This document shows positions 1 through 9,698 of a stretch of 64,000 bases of DNA, piece after piece. A program made the translations under genes and the position numbers. The notes beneath the pieces were generated by a model that was given only the letters and a program-made list of their open reading frames with translations, ran no database searches and was not told the origin of the DNA. The stretch spans positions 1-64,000 of the forward strand of contig WRPG01000011.1 in NCBI GenBank assembly GCA_009773355.1, written 5' to 3'. Numbering within the stretch: position 1 is the stretch's first letter; each line of letters begins with the position of its first letter. This DNA comes from Limisphaerales bacterium (GTDB lineage: Bacteria; Verrucomicrobiota; Verrucomicrobiia; Limisphaerales; SXTU01).

Positions 1-368
1 TTCACCGTGGTGCCCTTGGGCACGCGCCCGATGACGCTGAAGTTCTCGCCGGGACCGGAGCGGATGTTCAGGCGCGAAACGGCGACCGTGCCGTTGGTCA
101 GAAAGAGCGTGCTGACCCAGACCGGCGTGTTCGACGGCAGCGCGATGCGCAGCCACTTGGCCGGCTCGCCCTTGCCGGGCTTGGGATGGACGATCTCCTC
201 GAGCACGGTGATCTTCTCGCCCTGCTTGAGCTGCGTGACGACCTCGCTGCCGGTGGTGGGTTGGCCGCGGACGTTGACGCGCGCGGCCTTGACGACCGCC
301 TCGTCCGCCGCGAACGCGCCGGTGACGCTGAGGCAGAGCGCGGCGGCCAAGAGGAACTGGCACTTCAT
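1..368 (-). CDS. Secreted bacterial SH3-domain protein, 3' part outside the window
   Basis: Reading leftwards from ATG at 368, the frame stays open to the window edge, so only the first 122 codons are seen. Residues 1-20 (MKCQFLLAAALCLSVTGAFA) form a good signal peptide. Two segments with the bacterial SH3 (SH3b) pattern follow: 'ARVNVRGQPTTGSEVV' near residue 29 and 'SRLNIRSGPGENFSVIG' near residue 101. SH3b repeats usually bind peptidoglycan or cell-wall peptides, so a periplasmic or envelope role is inferred. It is transcribed divergently from the pseudopilin gene, across about 200 bp. The C-terminus and any catalytic domain are unknown. Confidence 0.8.
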   Translation of the reverse strand, partial: MKCQFLLAAALCLSVTGAFAADEAVVKAARVNVRGQPTTGSEVVTQLKQGEKITVLEEIVHPKPGKGEPAKWLRIALPSNTPVWVSTLFLTNGTVAVSRLNIRSGPGENFSVIGRVPKGTTV

Positions 369-566
369 AGTCCGGCCAGTAGAGCTTTTTCCCGGCCTCC
401 CTGTCAACCCGCGCGCGTGAAACCGGGTGCATGGAAGCGGTGAACAAGTTTCACCCGTCCGTAACGAAACGGCGCTTGCCGCACCGGCAACGGCTGGCTA
501 GCCTCCCATCGTCGAGCGTCAGGAAGCTGACGTTCGTGCGTCTCAACCAACGCCGCCCCCAACCTC

Positions 567-1418
567 ATGAAACCGACCGCGCCCCGGCCAGCCAGCCAGT
601 CCTGCCACGCCTTCACCCTCATCGAACTGCTCGTCGTCATCGCCATCATCGCGATTCTCGCCGGGATGCTGCTGCCGGCCTTGAGCAAGGCGAAGGACAA
701 GGCCAAGTCCGCGAGTTGCCTGAACAGCTCCAAGCAATGGGGACTTGGCTTGCAGGTCTACGCGTCGGACCACGAGGATGGGATACCCCGGGATGGCATG
801 AATTCAGGCGGCACCTACGGCAACGCGACGGGCAACCCCAACGATCCGACCGCTTGGTTCAATCTGCTTCCACGCTATATGAGTGACCGCCCGCTTTCCA
901 ACTACTGGACCTCTCCCGGGGTCAACAACTACGCGGCAAACCAGGCGAACCTCCCGTTTCCAGGCCGCCAAGGAAAGGTCTGGCATTGTGCCGCCGCCCG
1001 CCAAGGGGGCGCGCCCAATCCCAACGGGCAATACGGTTTCTTCAGCTTGGTCTTCAACATTGATCTTAAGAAACGGGACGCAAACTCCTTGGCGAATGCG
1101 GCCAATCATCCGTGGCCGGTCATGCCCCGCCTCGCCCAGATCAATAAGCCGGTCGCCACCGTCCTTATGTTCGACTCGGCCTTCGATCCCGTGACCGAAG
1201 TGGTGAATACCAGTCCCCAGTTCAACTCTGTGAACCCGGCCAACCGGTGGCGCAGTTTCGCCATCAGGCACGGGGGCCGGGGCGGCAACGTGGCTTTTAT
1301 TGACGGCCACTCCTCGCTCGTGGCCACCAACACCATCCTGCCCCAGCAGGCCGATGGCTTTGAAAAGCGCGGCAACGACGTCATCTTCCATCCACCTTAC
1401 CGGGACGTGAACCCGTAA
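567..1418 (+). CDS. Prepilin-type N-terminal methylation protein (H-X9-DG family pseudopilin)
   Basis: The 283-residue protein has a type IV/type II-secretion prepilin leader: a short basic N-terminus, then the cleavage motif and hydrophobic helix [20 protein letters not shown] near residues 17-36, followed by the '[11 protein letters not shown]' helix. The C-terminal part carries '[15 protein letters not shown]', the signature of prepilin-processing-associated H-X9-DG proteins, with one extra residue in the spacer. These proteins are abundant in Verrucomicrobiota and Planctomycetota; individual functions are mostly unknown. The predicted product is an inner-membrane-anchored pseudopilin cleaved by a PilD-type peptidase. 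It stands alone and converges on dgt. Confidence 0.9.
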   Translation: MKPTAPRPASQSCHAFTLIELLVVIAIIAILAGMLLPALSKAKDKAKSASCLNSSKQWGLGLQVYASDHEDGIPRDGMNSGGTYGNATGNPNDPTAWFNLLPRYMSDRPLSNYWTSPGVNNYAANQANLPFPGRQGKVWHCAAARQGGAPNPNGQYGFFSLVFNIDLKKRDANSLANAANHPWPVMPRLAQINKPVATVLMFDSAFDPVTEVVNTSPQFNSVNPANRWRSFAIRHGGRGGNVAFIDGHSSLVATNTILPQQADGFEKRGNDVIFHPPYRDVNP

Positions 1419-1440
1419 GCCGGAATTTGCCGTGGGCGGC

Positions 1441-2607
1441 TCAGGCCGCCAGTTCCGCCGAAGGCTCGTCGAAGAGTCTTCCATGTTCGGCCACCGTGAA
1501 CCGGTCCGTCATTCCCGCCAGATAATCACACACTGCGCGCGGCCAGCCTTCCTTCTTCGCCTGCTTGCGCGTCCCCTCGTCGTTGGCCGCACGATGCTTG
1601 AGCAGGTGATGGAAAAGTTCCTCCAGCATCTTCGTGGCGCGGACGTGCGGGTCATGCACGGCGTCACTTAGGTAGAGGTTTTGGTAGAGGTATTTCCGCA
1701 ACTCCAGGTTCAGCTTTCGCCGGGCGTCGCTGTAGCGGATGAGCGGTTTGGGCTGGAGGCGGACTTCGTCGGCTGACTTCACCCCGGCGGCGGCGATGCG
1801 GGCCTCGCTCGTTTCCACCACGTCGCGCACATGGTCGTCAATCAGGCAGCGGATGATGAAGTAGCGGCGGCATTCGTCGGGCAGTTCGCCGTGCTCGCGC
1901 TTCGTGCGGCGCGCGGCCTCCGCCCAGAGCTTCACGTCGCGGCGGAGCTTGGCCTCGGAGAGCAGGCGGGCATCGAGGCCGTCGTCGAGGTCGTGGCTGT
2001 AATAGGCGATCTCGTCGGCGAGGTTGGCGACTTGCGCTTCGAGGGAGGAACTCTTCGCGTCGAAGCCGGGGCGTTTGCTGGGATGATCGTAGGCGGAGTA
2101 GTGCTTCACCAAACCCTCGCGCACTTCCCACGTCAGGTTCAGGCCGGGGAAGCCGGGATACTTCTGCTCCAGCTCCTCGACCACGCGCAGGCTCTGGCGG
2201 TTGTGCTCGAAGCCGCCGTGCTTCCGCATGAGCCGGTCGAGCGTCTCCTCGCCGGTGTGGCCGAAGGGCGAATGGCCGAGGTCGTGCGCGAGCGCGATGG
2301 CCTCGGTGAGGTCCTCGTTGAGCCGCAGCGCGCGCGCGATGTTCCGGGCGATGCCGGCGACTTCCATCGTGTGCGTGAGCCGGGTGCGGAGGTGGTCGCC
2401 CGTGCCGTTGAGGAAGACCTGCGTCTTGTATTCCAGCCGGCGGAACGCCCGCGAGTGGATGATGCGGTCGCGGTCGCGCTGGTAATGGGTGCGCCACTCC
2501 GGCGGCGCTTCCTGGTGCCTGCGCCCGCGCGTGTCGGCGGAGAACTGGGCGAACGGCGCGAGGAACTGCCGCTCGCGGGCTTCGAGTTCTTGGCGCGTGC
2601 AGGGCAT
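1441..2607 (-). CDS. dgt: dGTP triphosphohydrolase (dGTPase)
   Basis: Hydrolyses dGTP (or other dNTPs) to deoxynucleoside and triphosphate, in nucleotide-pool control. The HD-domain metal site is visible as 'RLTHTMEVAGIARNIAR' and 'AIALAHDLGHSPFGHTGEE', and the N-terminal signature 'RDRDRIIHSRAFRRLEYKTQVF' region is typical of the family. ATG at 2607 gives 388 residues, a normal length for the short class; a TTG three codons upstream is less likely. It is the last gene of a minus-strand run ispH, unknown gene, dgt, with only 9 bp to the preceding stop. A perfect 6-bp GC hairpin (1435-1450) straddles its stop codon, where it converges with the pseudopilin gene. Confidence 0.93.
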   Translation of the reverse strand: MPCTRQELEARERQFLAPFAQFSADTRGRRHQEAPPEWRTHYQRDRDRIIHSRAFRRLEYKTQVFLNGTGDHLRTRLTHTMEVAGIARNIARALRLNEDLTEAIALAHDLGHSPFGHTGEETLDRLMRKHGGFEHNRQSLRVVEELEQKYPGFPGLNLTWEVREGLVKHYSAYDHPSKRPGFDAKSSSLEAQVANLADEIAYYSHDLDDGLDARLLSEAKLRRDVKLWAEAARRTKREHGELPDECRRYFIIRCLIDDHVRDVVETSEARIAAAGVKSADEVRLQPKPLIRYSDARRKLNLELRKYLYQNLYLSDAVHDPHVRATKMLEELFHHLLKHRAANDEGTRKQAKKEGWPRAVCDYLAGMTDRFTVAEHGRLFDEPSAELAA

Positions 2608-2616
2608 TGGAGACAA

Positions 2617-3114
2617 TCAGCCAACCAAGTCTACAGTTCCAATCTTTCCCTTTGGGCTCAGGGAGACGGTGCACAGATGCCCGGGAAACAATTTTTCCCC
2701 CTTCAAATAGATGATCGCATGCCCCGACTTCTCGACGAATACGCTGTCAAAGCGAAGCGCCTCGGCCACACCTGCTACACTCAGTTCTCGTTGAGTCGCT
2801 TTCCACGAATTGGCGGTCTTCACCAATGCTGAAGCGGCTGTTTTCTTCAACCGCACAGTCAGCCCGGCAAGTCGTGCGCATGTCTGACACGCTTGCCTTG
2901 AAGGCAGGTCCTCGATGTCGAGGTATCCGTCCAGAGTGAGTCGCACTGGCTTGGAACCCCGGAACTCCAAGTTGCCAATCCATCGGCCTTTCCCCGGAAT
3001 TTCGACAGACTGCGTCCCACCGAAAAAGTCGCCGCTCAGTTTTAGAGAAACTGAATCGGAGTAATCCCACTCCAATGCACCCAGTTGCGGATGCAAAATT
3101 CGCTTTCGGGTCAT
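2617..3114 (-). CDS. Hypothetical protein between ispH and dgt
   Basis: A 165-residue protein starting MTRKRILHPQLGALEWDYSD. I do not recognise the family. It has no signal peptide or membrane segment and looks like a small beta-rich cytoplasmic domain ('VSLKLSGDFFGGTQSVEIPG'). Base composition is less GC-rich than in the flanking genes. An upstream in-frame extension to 3189 would overlap ispH, so ATG 3114, 7 bp after the ispH stop, is preferred. Position suggests co-transcription with ispH and dgt; no function is proposed. Confidence 0.6.
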   Translation of the reverse strand: MTRKRILHPQLGALEWDYSDSVSLKLSGDFFGGTQSVEIPGKGRWIGNLEFRGSKPVRLTLDGYLDIEDLPSRQACQTCARLAGLTVRLKKTAASALVKTANSWKATQRELSVAGVAEALRFDSVFVEKSGHAIIYLKGEKLFPGHLCTVSLSPKGKIGTVDLVG

Positions 3115-3121
3115 GTTCGCC

Positions 3122-4351
3122 TCAGTTCGCCAGCAACTCTTGCACCGCAATTCCGCGCAGCTCGAACAGCCGCCGAATCGTGTCCTCAATGAGGTTGTTC
3201 GGACAGCTCGCGCCGGCGGTGATGCCCACGGTGATGGTGCCGGCAGGCAGCCAGTTGGGCGTCGTTTCCTCGACGTGCGTGTGCTGGTTCCAGTGCCGGA
3301 TTAGCGCGGCGGACTCCATCTTCGCGGCGTTCTTGATGAAGTAGGTCGGCAGCACCTTCTCGCCCATCTCGGCGAGGTGCGATGTGTTCGACGAGTTGTA
3401 GCCGCCCACGACCAGCAGCAGGTCGAGCTTGGTGTGCAGCAGCTTCTCCAGTGCGTCCTGCCGGTCCTGCGTCGCGCCGCAGATGGTGTCGAAGAAGCGG
3501 AAGTGTTGTTCAAGCTTCTCCGTGCCGTGCTTCTTTTCCATTGCGGCCTTGAAGCGGCGCTGCACTTCCTCGGTTTCGCCGCGCAACATCGTCGTCTGGT
3601 TCGCCACGCCCACCGCCGTGAGATGCTGGTCGGGGTCGAAGCCGGGCGAGTAAGCGCCCTTGAACTTCTCCAGAAACTCCGCCTTGTCCCCGCCGCGCAG
3701 GATGAAGTCGCAGACGTAATCCGTCTCCTTGAGGTCAAAGACGACGAGGTAGTGGCCCGCGCCGTAAGCCGTCGCCTGCGAGGTCGTGGCCTTGGTCTCC
3801 TCGTGCTTGGCCTTGCCGTGAATGATGCTGGTGACGCTTTCCTTCGAGTATTGGCGGACGCGCTTCCACACGCTCATCACGTCGCCGCAGGTCGTGTCCA
3901 CGAGCAGGCAGCCCTTTTCCTCCAGCTTGCGCCGCGTGGCGACTTCGGTGCCGAATGCCGGGATGATGACCACGTCCTCGCGTTGCAGGACAGCCAGTTC
4001 CACGTCGGTCGGCTTGTTCGCCAGCATGCGGATGCCGAGGTTGCGAATCTGGTCGTTGACCTCCGGGTTGTGGATGATTTCACCCAGCAGGTAGATGGGC
4101 TTCTCCGGCGGGAAGGAGCGGCGGGCCGCGTAGGCGAGGTCAATCGCGCGCTCGACGCCGTAGCAAAAACCGAACTCCTTCGCGAGCTTGATGGTCAGGC
4201 CGGGGGCGGCGAGCTGGTTGCCGTTGGCGCGGATGCGTTCGACCAGTGTGCTGCGGTAGTGCGACTCCACCTGCGCCTGCACGGCCGACATGATGTCGGG
4301 GCGGCGGAGGTTGATTTTCTGCGGCGGCGCGGGCGGCGCAATCGTTGACAT
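3122..4351 (-). CDS. ispH: 4-hydroxy-3-methylbut-2-enyl diphosphate reductase (long, cyanobacterial/plant-like type)
   Basis: Terminal enzyme of the MEP isoprenoid pathway, converting HMBPP to IPP and DMAPP with a [4Fe-4S] cluster. Three cysteines in the expected contexts are Cys63 (EFGFCYGVERA), Cys155 (VDTTCGDVMSVW) and Cys291 (FDTICGATQDRQDA). The catalytic Glu region appears as 'HGKAKHEETKATT'. At 409 residues it is much longer than the roughly 315-residue E. coli type, and its motifs (HEET, DTIC-ATQ-RQDA, 'VVGGYNSSNTSHLAEM') resemble cyanobacterial and plant enzymes. First gene of the ispH-unknown-dgt run. Confidence 0.95.
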   Translation of the reverse strand: MSTIAPPAPPQKINLRRPDIMSAVQAQVESHYRSTLVERIRANGNQLAAPGLTIKLAKEFGFCYGVERAIDLAYAARRSFPPEKPIYLLGEIIHNPEVNDQIRNLGIRMLANKPTDVELAVLQREDVVIIPAFGTEVATRRKLEEKGCLLVDTTCGDVMSVWKRVRQYSKESVTSIIHGKAKHEETKATTSQATAYGAGHYLVVFDLKETDYVCDFILRGGDKAEFLEKFKGAYSPGFDPDQHLTAVGVANQTTMLRGETEEVQRRFKAAMEKKHGTEKLEQHFRFFDTICGATQDRQDALEKLLHTKLDLLLVVGGYNSSNTSHLAEMGEKVLPTYFIKNAAKMESAALIRHWNQHTHVEETTPNWLPAGTITVGITAGASCPNNLIEDTIRRLFELRGIAVQELLAN

Positions 4352-4415
4352 GACGAGGCTAGTGTAGCGCGCGGCGGGGCGAGGTCGAGCGTTGGTTTTG
4401 AATCACTCGCAGCGA

Positions 4416-4484
4416 GTAGCCGCCGAGGTCAGGAGGCGGACTCTCCGAGTGCAACCGAATCCGCCTCCTCACCTCAGCGGCTAC
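4416..4484. repeat. Family A REP doublet (REPIN-like), copy 1
   Basis: Two inverted arms. Arm 1 has head GTAG, stem CCGCC/GGCGG and loop GAGGTCAGGA. Arm 2, read on the minus strand, has GTAG, stem CCGCT/GGCGG and loop GAGGTGAGGA. Intergenic, between the divergent ispH and glnS genes. Compared with the other family A copies the head and loop are conserved while the stem has compensatory changes. Confidence 0.85.
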
Positions 4485-4550
4485 AGGGCTGGGTCAGGAA
4501 AACCTCTTTCGCCGCGCGGAATGCCTTTGCTACCGTCCCGCCCGCATCGA

Positions 4551-6356
<1,806 letters not shown>

Positions 6357-6456
6357 AAAAGGTGGTGCTGAAGCGCCGCTGTCGGGCGTGCCCCGGCTCA
6401 AGTCATCTCGGAAGCGAGGCTTTGCCCACCTGCGCCGCCCTGTTACGCTGCGAGCC

Positions 6457-7686
6457 GTGACCGGTTTCAACCAGCAACTCACCGCCGAGCTGTCCGTTTT
6501 GCGCGAGACAGATTTGCTGCGTGAGCTGCGGCGGGTGGAGTCGCCGGCGGGCACGCGGGCCGTCATCGCCGGGCGCGAACTGCTGAACTTCTCGTCGAAC
6601 GACTACCTCGGGCTGGCCAACCACCCCGCGCTCAAAGCGGCGGCCATCCAGGCAGTCGAGCAGTGGGGCGCTGGCTCCGGCGCGTCACGGCTCGTGTGCG
6701 GCTCGCTGGCGGTGCATCACGAGCTGGAGGAGGCGCTGGCGGCCTTCAAGGGCACGGAGGCGGCGCTGGCCTTCTCCACCGGCTACGCGGCGGCGCAGGG
6801 AGCCATCGTCGCGCTGCTGGGCAAGGGCGACGTGCTCATCGTGGACAAGCTGATCCACGCCTGCATCGTGGACGCGGCGAAGTTGTGCGGGGCGAAACTG
6901 CGCGTGTTCCGTCACAATGATTTGAACGACCTGGAGGTGAAGCTCAAGTGGGCGGCGAAGCAAACGCGGAACGCGGAACGCGGGACGCGAAACCTCAGGC
7001 CGCGAGTGCTCATCATCACGGAGAGTGTCTTCAGCATGGACGGCGACCTCGCGCCGCTGCGGAACCTCGTCGAGCTGAAGGAGCGGCACGGCGCGTGGCT
7101 GATGGTGGACGAGGCGCACGCGACCGGGTTGTTCGGCGAGCGGCGCAGCGGCCTGGTGGAGGAATTTGGCCTGACCGGCCGCGTCGAGATTCAGATGGCG
7201 ACGCTGGGCAAGGCCGTGGGCGCGGCGGGCGGGGCGATTTGCGGAAGCCGCAAGCTCGTGGACCTGCTGGCGAACCGGGCGCGGAGTTTTGTCTTTTCCA
7301 CGGCTCCGGTGCCCGCTGCGGCAGCAGCAGCGCGGGCGGGGCTGGAGCTTATCCGGTCGCAGGAAGGGGAGACGCGGCGACAGCGGCTGTGGCTGCTGGT
7401 GGAGGAATTGAAGCGCGTGCTGATCAACGCAGGGTTCCCGCCGTCAGCGGTGCGCGCGCCGATTGTGCCGGTGCTCGTGGGCGCGGAGGCGCGGGCGATG
7501 AACCTGTCCGGCGCGCTTCGGGAGGCCGGCGCGTTCGTGCCGGCGATTCGTTATCCCACTGTCGCGCGCGGCGCGGCGCGGCTGCGCTTCACCGTCTCGG
7601 CGGATCACACGGCAGAAGACTTGGCCGCATTGGGCGAAACGCTCGCTGCAACCGCCAACCGCCAATCGCCAATCGCCAATGCATAA
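6457..7686 (+). CDS. bioF: 8-amino-7-oxononanoate synthase
   Basis: PLP-dependent alpha-oxoamine synthase condensing pimeloyl-ACP/CoA with L-alanine in biotin synthesis. Visible family motifs: 'NFSSNDYLGLANHP', 'GSGASRLVCGS', 'DEAHATGLFG' and the PLP lysine in 'MATLGKAVGAAGGAI' (about Lys252). GTG 6457 (VTGFNQQLTAEL) gives 409 residues; the track's further upstream GTG adds an unlikely basic leader. Two repeat-like pieces lie in the frame: a mid-protein insert (KQTRNAERGTRNL, 6961-6998) and a C-terminal tail (ATANRQSPIANA). It overlaps bioA by 8 bp (bioA ATG at 7679). Confidence 0.93.
   Translation: MTGFNQQLTAELSVLRETDLLRELRRVESPAGTRAVIAGRELLNFSSNDYLGLANHPALKAAAIQAVEQWGAGSGASRLVCGSLAVHHELEEALAAFKGTEAALAFSTGYAAAQGAIVALLGKGDVLIVDKLIHACIVDAAKLCGAKLRVFRHNDLNDLEVKLKWAAKQTRNAERGTRNLRPRVLIITESVFSMDGDLAPLRNLVELKERHGAWLMVDEAHATGLFGERRSGLVEEFGLTGRVEIQMATLGKAVGAAGGAICGSRKLVDLLANRARSFVFSTAPVPAAAAAARAGLELIRSQEGETRRQRLWLLVEELKRVLINAGFPPSAVRAPIVPVLVGAEARAMNLSGALREAGAFVPAIRYPTVARGAARLRFTVSADHTAEDLAALGETLAATANRQSPIANA
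6961..6998. repeat. Low-complexity repeat insert in bioF
   Basis: Near-tandem CGCGGAACG-type octamers encode 'QTRNAERGTRNL' between 'KLKWAAK' and 'RPRVLIITESVFS', where the family normally has a short loop. In frame and probably surface-exposed. Confidence 0.5.
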
Positions 7687-9211
7687 GCTCGCCCGTCTCG
7701 ACCACGCGCACGTCTGGCACCCGTTCACGCAGATGCGCGACTGGCTGCGGCGCGAGCCGATTATCATCACGGCAGGGCAGGGGGCCGTGCTGCGCGACGT
7801 GCGCGGGCGCGAGTTTCTGGACGCGAACTCCTCCATCTGGACGAACCTGCATGGGCACAACCACCCGAAGCTGAACGCGGCGCTGAAGCGGCAACTCGGC
7901 AAAATCGCGCACAGCTCGGCGCTGGGTTTCGCGAATGAGCCGGCAAGCTTGCTGGCGGCGAAGCTGGTCGGAATGGCGAAAGGCGAATCTCGAATGGCGA
8001 ACCATGACACCGCACGCGCGGCGGCAGATTCGCAATTCGCAATTCGCAGTTCGCAATTGTCGAAGGTTTTTTTCTCCGACGATGGCTCCACCGCGATGGA
8101 GGTTGCGCTGAAGCTGGCCTACGAGTTCACGCGCCGCACACGCGGGCCGAAGGCGAAGCCGCGCTTCCTTTCGCTCGCGGGCGCGTATCACGGCGACACG
8201 GTCGGCGCGGTGAGTCTCGGTCACATTGACCTGTTTCACCAAGCCTACGGCGGGCTGCTCTTCAAGACGGACCAGGTGATGTCGCCGTATTGCTACCGCT
8301 GCCCGTTCAACCGCGCGCAGCCGGAGCGGGCGGACGCGCGCGAGTATCGCAAGTGCAACTGGGAATGCGTGGACAAGGTCGAGGCGAAGTGCGCGGCGGC
8401 CCGGAAACGCGGGAATGACTATGCGGCCTTCGTCTTCGAGCCATTGATGCAAGGTGCGGCGGGGATGATCCCGCAGCCGGCAGGCTGGCTGAAGCGCGTG
8501 ACGGACATCGCGCGCGGGCACGGTGCGCTGCTGGTGGCGGACGAGGTGATGACGGGATTTGGCCGCACTGGCGGAGCAGGTGAGAAAGTGGGAAAGCGTG
8601 AAAGTGAGAGAGGCGCACCTGCTCGCCAGCCCACTTTCCCACCTGCTCACTTTCTCACCGGCTCCTCCGCAGCAGGCGTGCAGCCGGACTTTCTCGCGCT
8701 GGCGAAGGGGCTGACCGGCGGCTATCTGCCGATGGCGGCCACGCTCACGACGCAGGCGGTGTTCGACGCGTTTCTCGGCGACTACGAGGAGTTCAAGACG
8801 TTCTTCCACGGGCACAGCTACACGGGCAACCAGCTCGGCGCGGCGGCGGCGCTGGCGAGCTTGGATTTGCTCGCGGGCAGGGCATCCATCGCCGCACGAG
8901 CGCGACTGGAGAAGGACTTGCGCTGCGAACTGAAGTCGCTCTGGTCGCTGCCCAACGTCGGCGATGTGCGGCGGGTCGGGCTGGTCGCGGGCGTCGAGCT
9001 GGTGCGTGCCTGGCGGACGCGCGAGCCGTTCGACCTGCGCGAGCGCGCGGGCATCCGCGTGTGCGAGGCGATGGCCCGGCGCGGCGTCCTGACGCGGCCG
9101 ATTGGCAACGTGGTCGTGCTGATGCCGCCGTATTGCACAACGACGGCGCAGGTGCGGCGGATGGTCGAGGCGCTGCGCGAGGCGGGGGAGGAAGTGCTGG
9201 GCGGAAGGTAG
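7679..9211 (+). CDS. bioA: Adenosylmethionine-8-amino-7-oxononanoate aminotransferase with two repeat-derived inserts
   Basis: Class III PLP aminotransferase using SAM to convert KAPA to DAPA in biotin synthesis. Motifs: 'HVWHPFTQM', 'SIWTNLHGHNHPKLNAAL', 'FFSDDGSTAMEVALKLAYE', 'VADEVMTGFGRTG' and the PLP lysine 'FLALAKGLTGG' (Lys343). At 510 residues it exceeds the usual 425-460. The excess sits in two repeat-encoded inserts: about residues 98-128 ('GMAKGESRMANHDTARAAAD' onwards) and about residues 298-330, right after GFGRTG. Its TAG stop (9209-9211) is part of the GTAG head of a family B repeat. bioB and bioD are not in the window. Confidence 0.93.
   Translation: MHKLARLDHAHVWHPFTQMRDWLRREPIIITAGQGAVLRDVRGREFLDANSSIWTNLHGHNHPKLNAALKRQLGKIAHSSALGFANEPASLLAAKLVGMAKGESRMANHDTARAAADSQFAIRSSQLSKVFFSDDGSTAMEVALKLAYEFTRRTRGPKAKPRFLSLAGAYHGDTVGAVSLGHIDLFHQAYGGLLFKTDQVMSPYCYRCPFNRAQPERADAREYRKCNWECVDKVEAKCAAARKRGNDYAAFVFEPLMQGAAGMIPQPAGWLKRVTDIARGHGALLVADEVMTGFGRTGGAGEKVGKRESERGAPARQPTFPPAHFLTGSSAAGVQPDFLALAKGLTGGYLPMAATLTTQAVFDAFLGDYEEFKTFFHGHSYTGNQLGAAAALASLDLLAGRASIAARARLEKDLRCELKSLWSLPNVGDVRRVGLVAGVELVRAWRTREPFDLRERAGIRVCEAMARRGVLTRPIGNVVVLMPPYCTTTAQVRRMVEALREAGEEVLGGR
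7971..8062. repeat. Inverted low-complexity repeat pair inside bioA (insert 1)
   Basis: The first arm has GGCGAA/GGCGAATC/CGAATGGCGAA units; the second has ATTCGCAATTCGCA-type units, roughly its inverse complement. The pair is translated in frame as a hydrophilic insert between the conserved 'AAKLVGMA' region and 'SKVFFSDDGSTAME'. Confidence 0.65.
8571..8670. repeat. Inverted low-complexity repeat pair inside bioA (insert 2)
   Basis: Arm 1 contains GGAGCAGGTGAGAAAGTGGG; arm 2 contains the inverse (CCCACTTTCCCACCTGCTC, then CACTTTCTCACC). It is translated in frame as 'GAGEKVGKRESERGAPARQP' and onward, replacing the short segment that normally joins GFGRTG to the PDF-LALAKG block. Confidence 0.75.
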
Positions 9212-9280
9212 CTCGACATTCTAATGTCGAGTCGTGGCACACGGAGGGCGCAGAGTCTCGACTTTGGAAAGTCGAGCTAC
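9208..9280. repeat. Family B REP doublet (REPIN-like), copy 1, between bioA and the GNAT gene
   Basis: Each arm is GTAG followed by a near-perfect hairpin. Arm 1 stem is CTCGACATT/AATGTCGAG around CT; arm 2, on the minus strand, has GTAG then CTCGACTTT/AAAGTCGAG. The stems covary (ATT/AAT versus TTT/AAA). The plus-strand GTAG provides the bioA stop TAG (9209-9211), and the opposite GTAG provides the GNAT stop TAG (9279-9277). Confidence 0.9.
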
Positions 9281-9693
9281 GAGGCGGCCGGATACCGCAC
9301 CATGTTCGTGTATTTGTGCGGTCCGAAGCCGAAGGCACGGTAGAACTCCTGCGCGTCCTTGGTGAAGAGGTCAATGCGGCAGCCCTTCAGCTCCGGGTGT
9401 TCAAGAATGCGGGTGAGCAGCCACTTGCCGAGGCCATGTCCGCGATGCGCGTCGGCGATCACCACATCGCACAAGTAACCCACCGTCGCCCGATCCGTCA
9501 CGACGCGCGCGAAGCCGACTTGCTCCGCGCCGTGGAAGAGGCCGAAGTTCAGCGAGTGGCGGAGGCTGCGCGCGATGGTTTCCGCCGACCGGTCGGCGGC
9601 CCAGTAGGTCGAGCGCAGCAGCGTGGCGACGGCGGCGAGGTCGAGGCGAGTGGTCTCGTCGGTCAACGTGTAATCGCCTTGCTGCCACTGCAT
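9277..9693 (-). CDS. GNAT-family N-acetyltransferase
   Basis: A 138-residue single-domain GNAT transferring an acetyl group from acetyl-CoA to an unknown acceptor. The acetyl-CoA-binding motif A appears as 'DVVIADAHRGHGLGKWLLTRI', followed by 'RIDLFTKDAQEFYRAFGFGP', the usual C-terminal hairpin. ATG 9693 is 6 bp downstream of the amidase stop, so the two genes probably share a transcript. The stop codon lies in the terminal CTAC of a family B repeat. Confidence 0.87.
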   Translation of the reverse strand: MQWQQGDYTLTDETTRLDLAAVATLLRSTYWAADRSAETIARSLRHSLNFGLFHGAEQVGFARVVTDRATVGYLCDVVIADAHRGHGLGKWLLTRILEHPELKGCRIDLFTKDAQEFYRAFGFGPHKYTNMVRYPAAS

Positions 9694-9698
9694 GAGAG

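Noticed and set aside
3377-4348. Long plus-strand frame opposite ispH
   Set aside because: Antisense shadow of a clear ispH; the composition is the Arg/Ala/Val-rich pattern expected when GC-rich codons are read on the other strand.
6388-6457. Longer BioF start at 6388
   Set aside because: It adds a basic, unconserved leader; the GTG at 6457 starts right before the family N-terminus.
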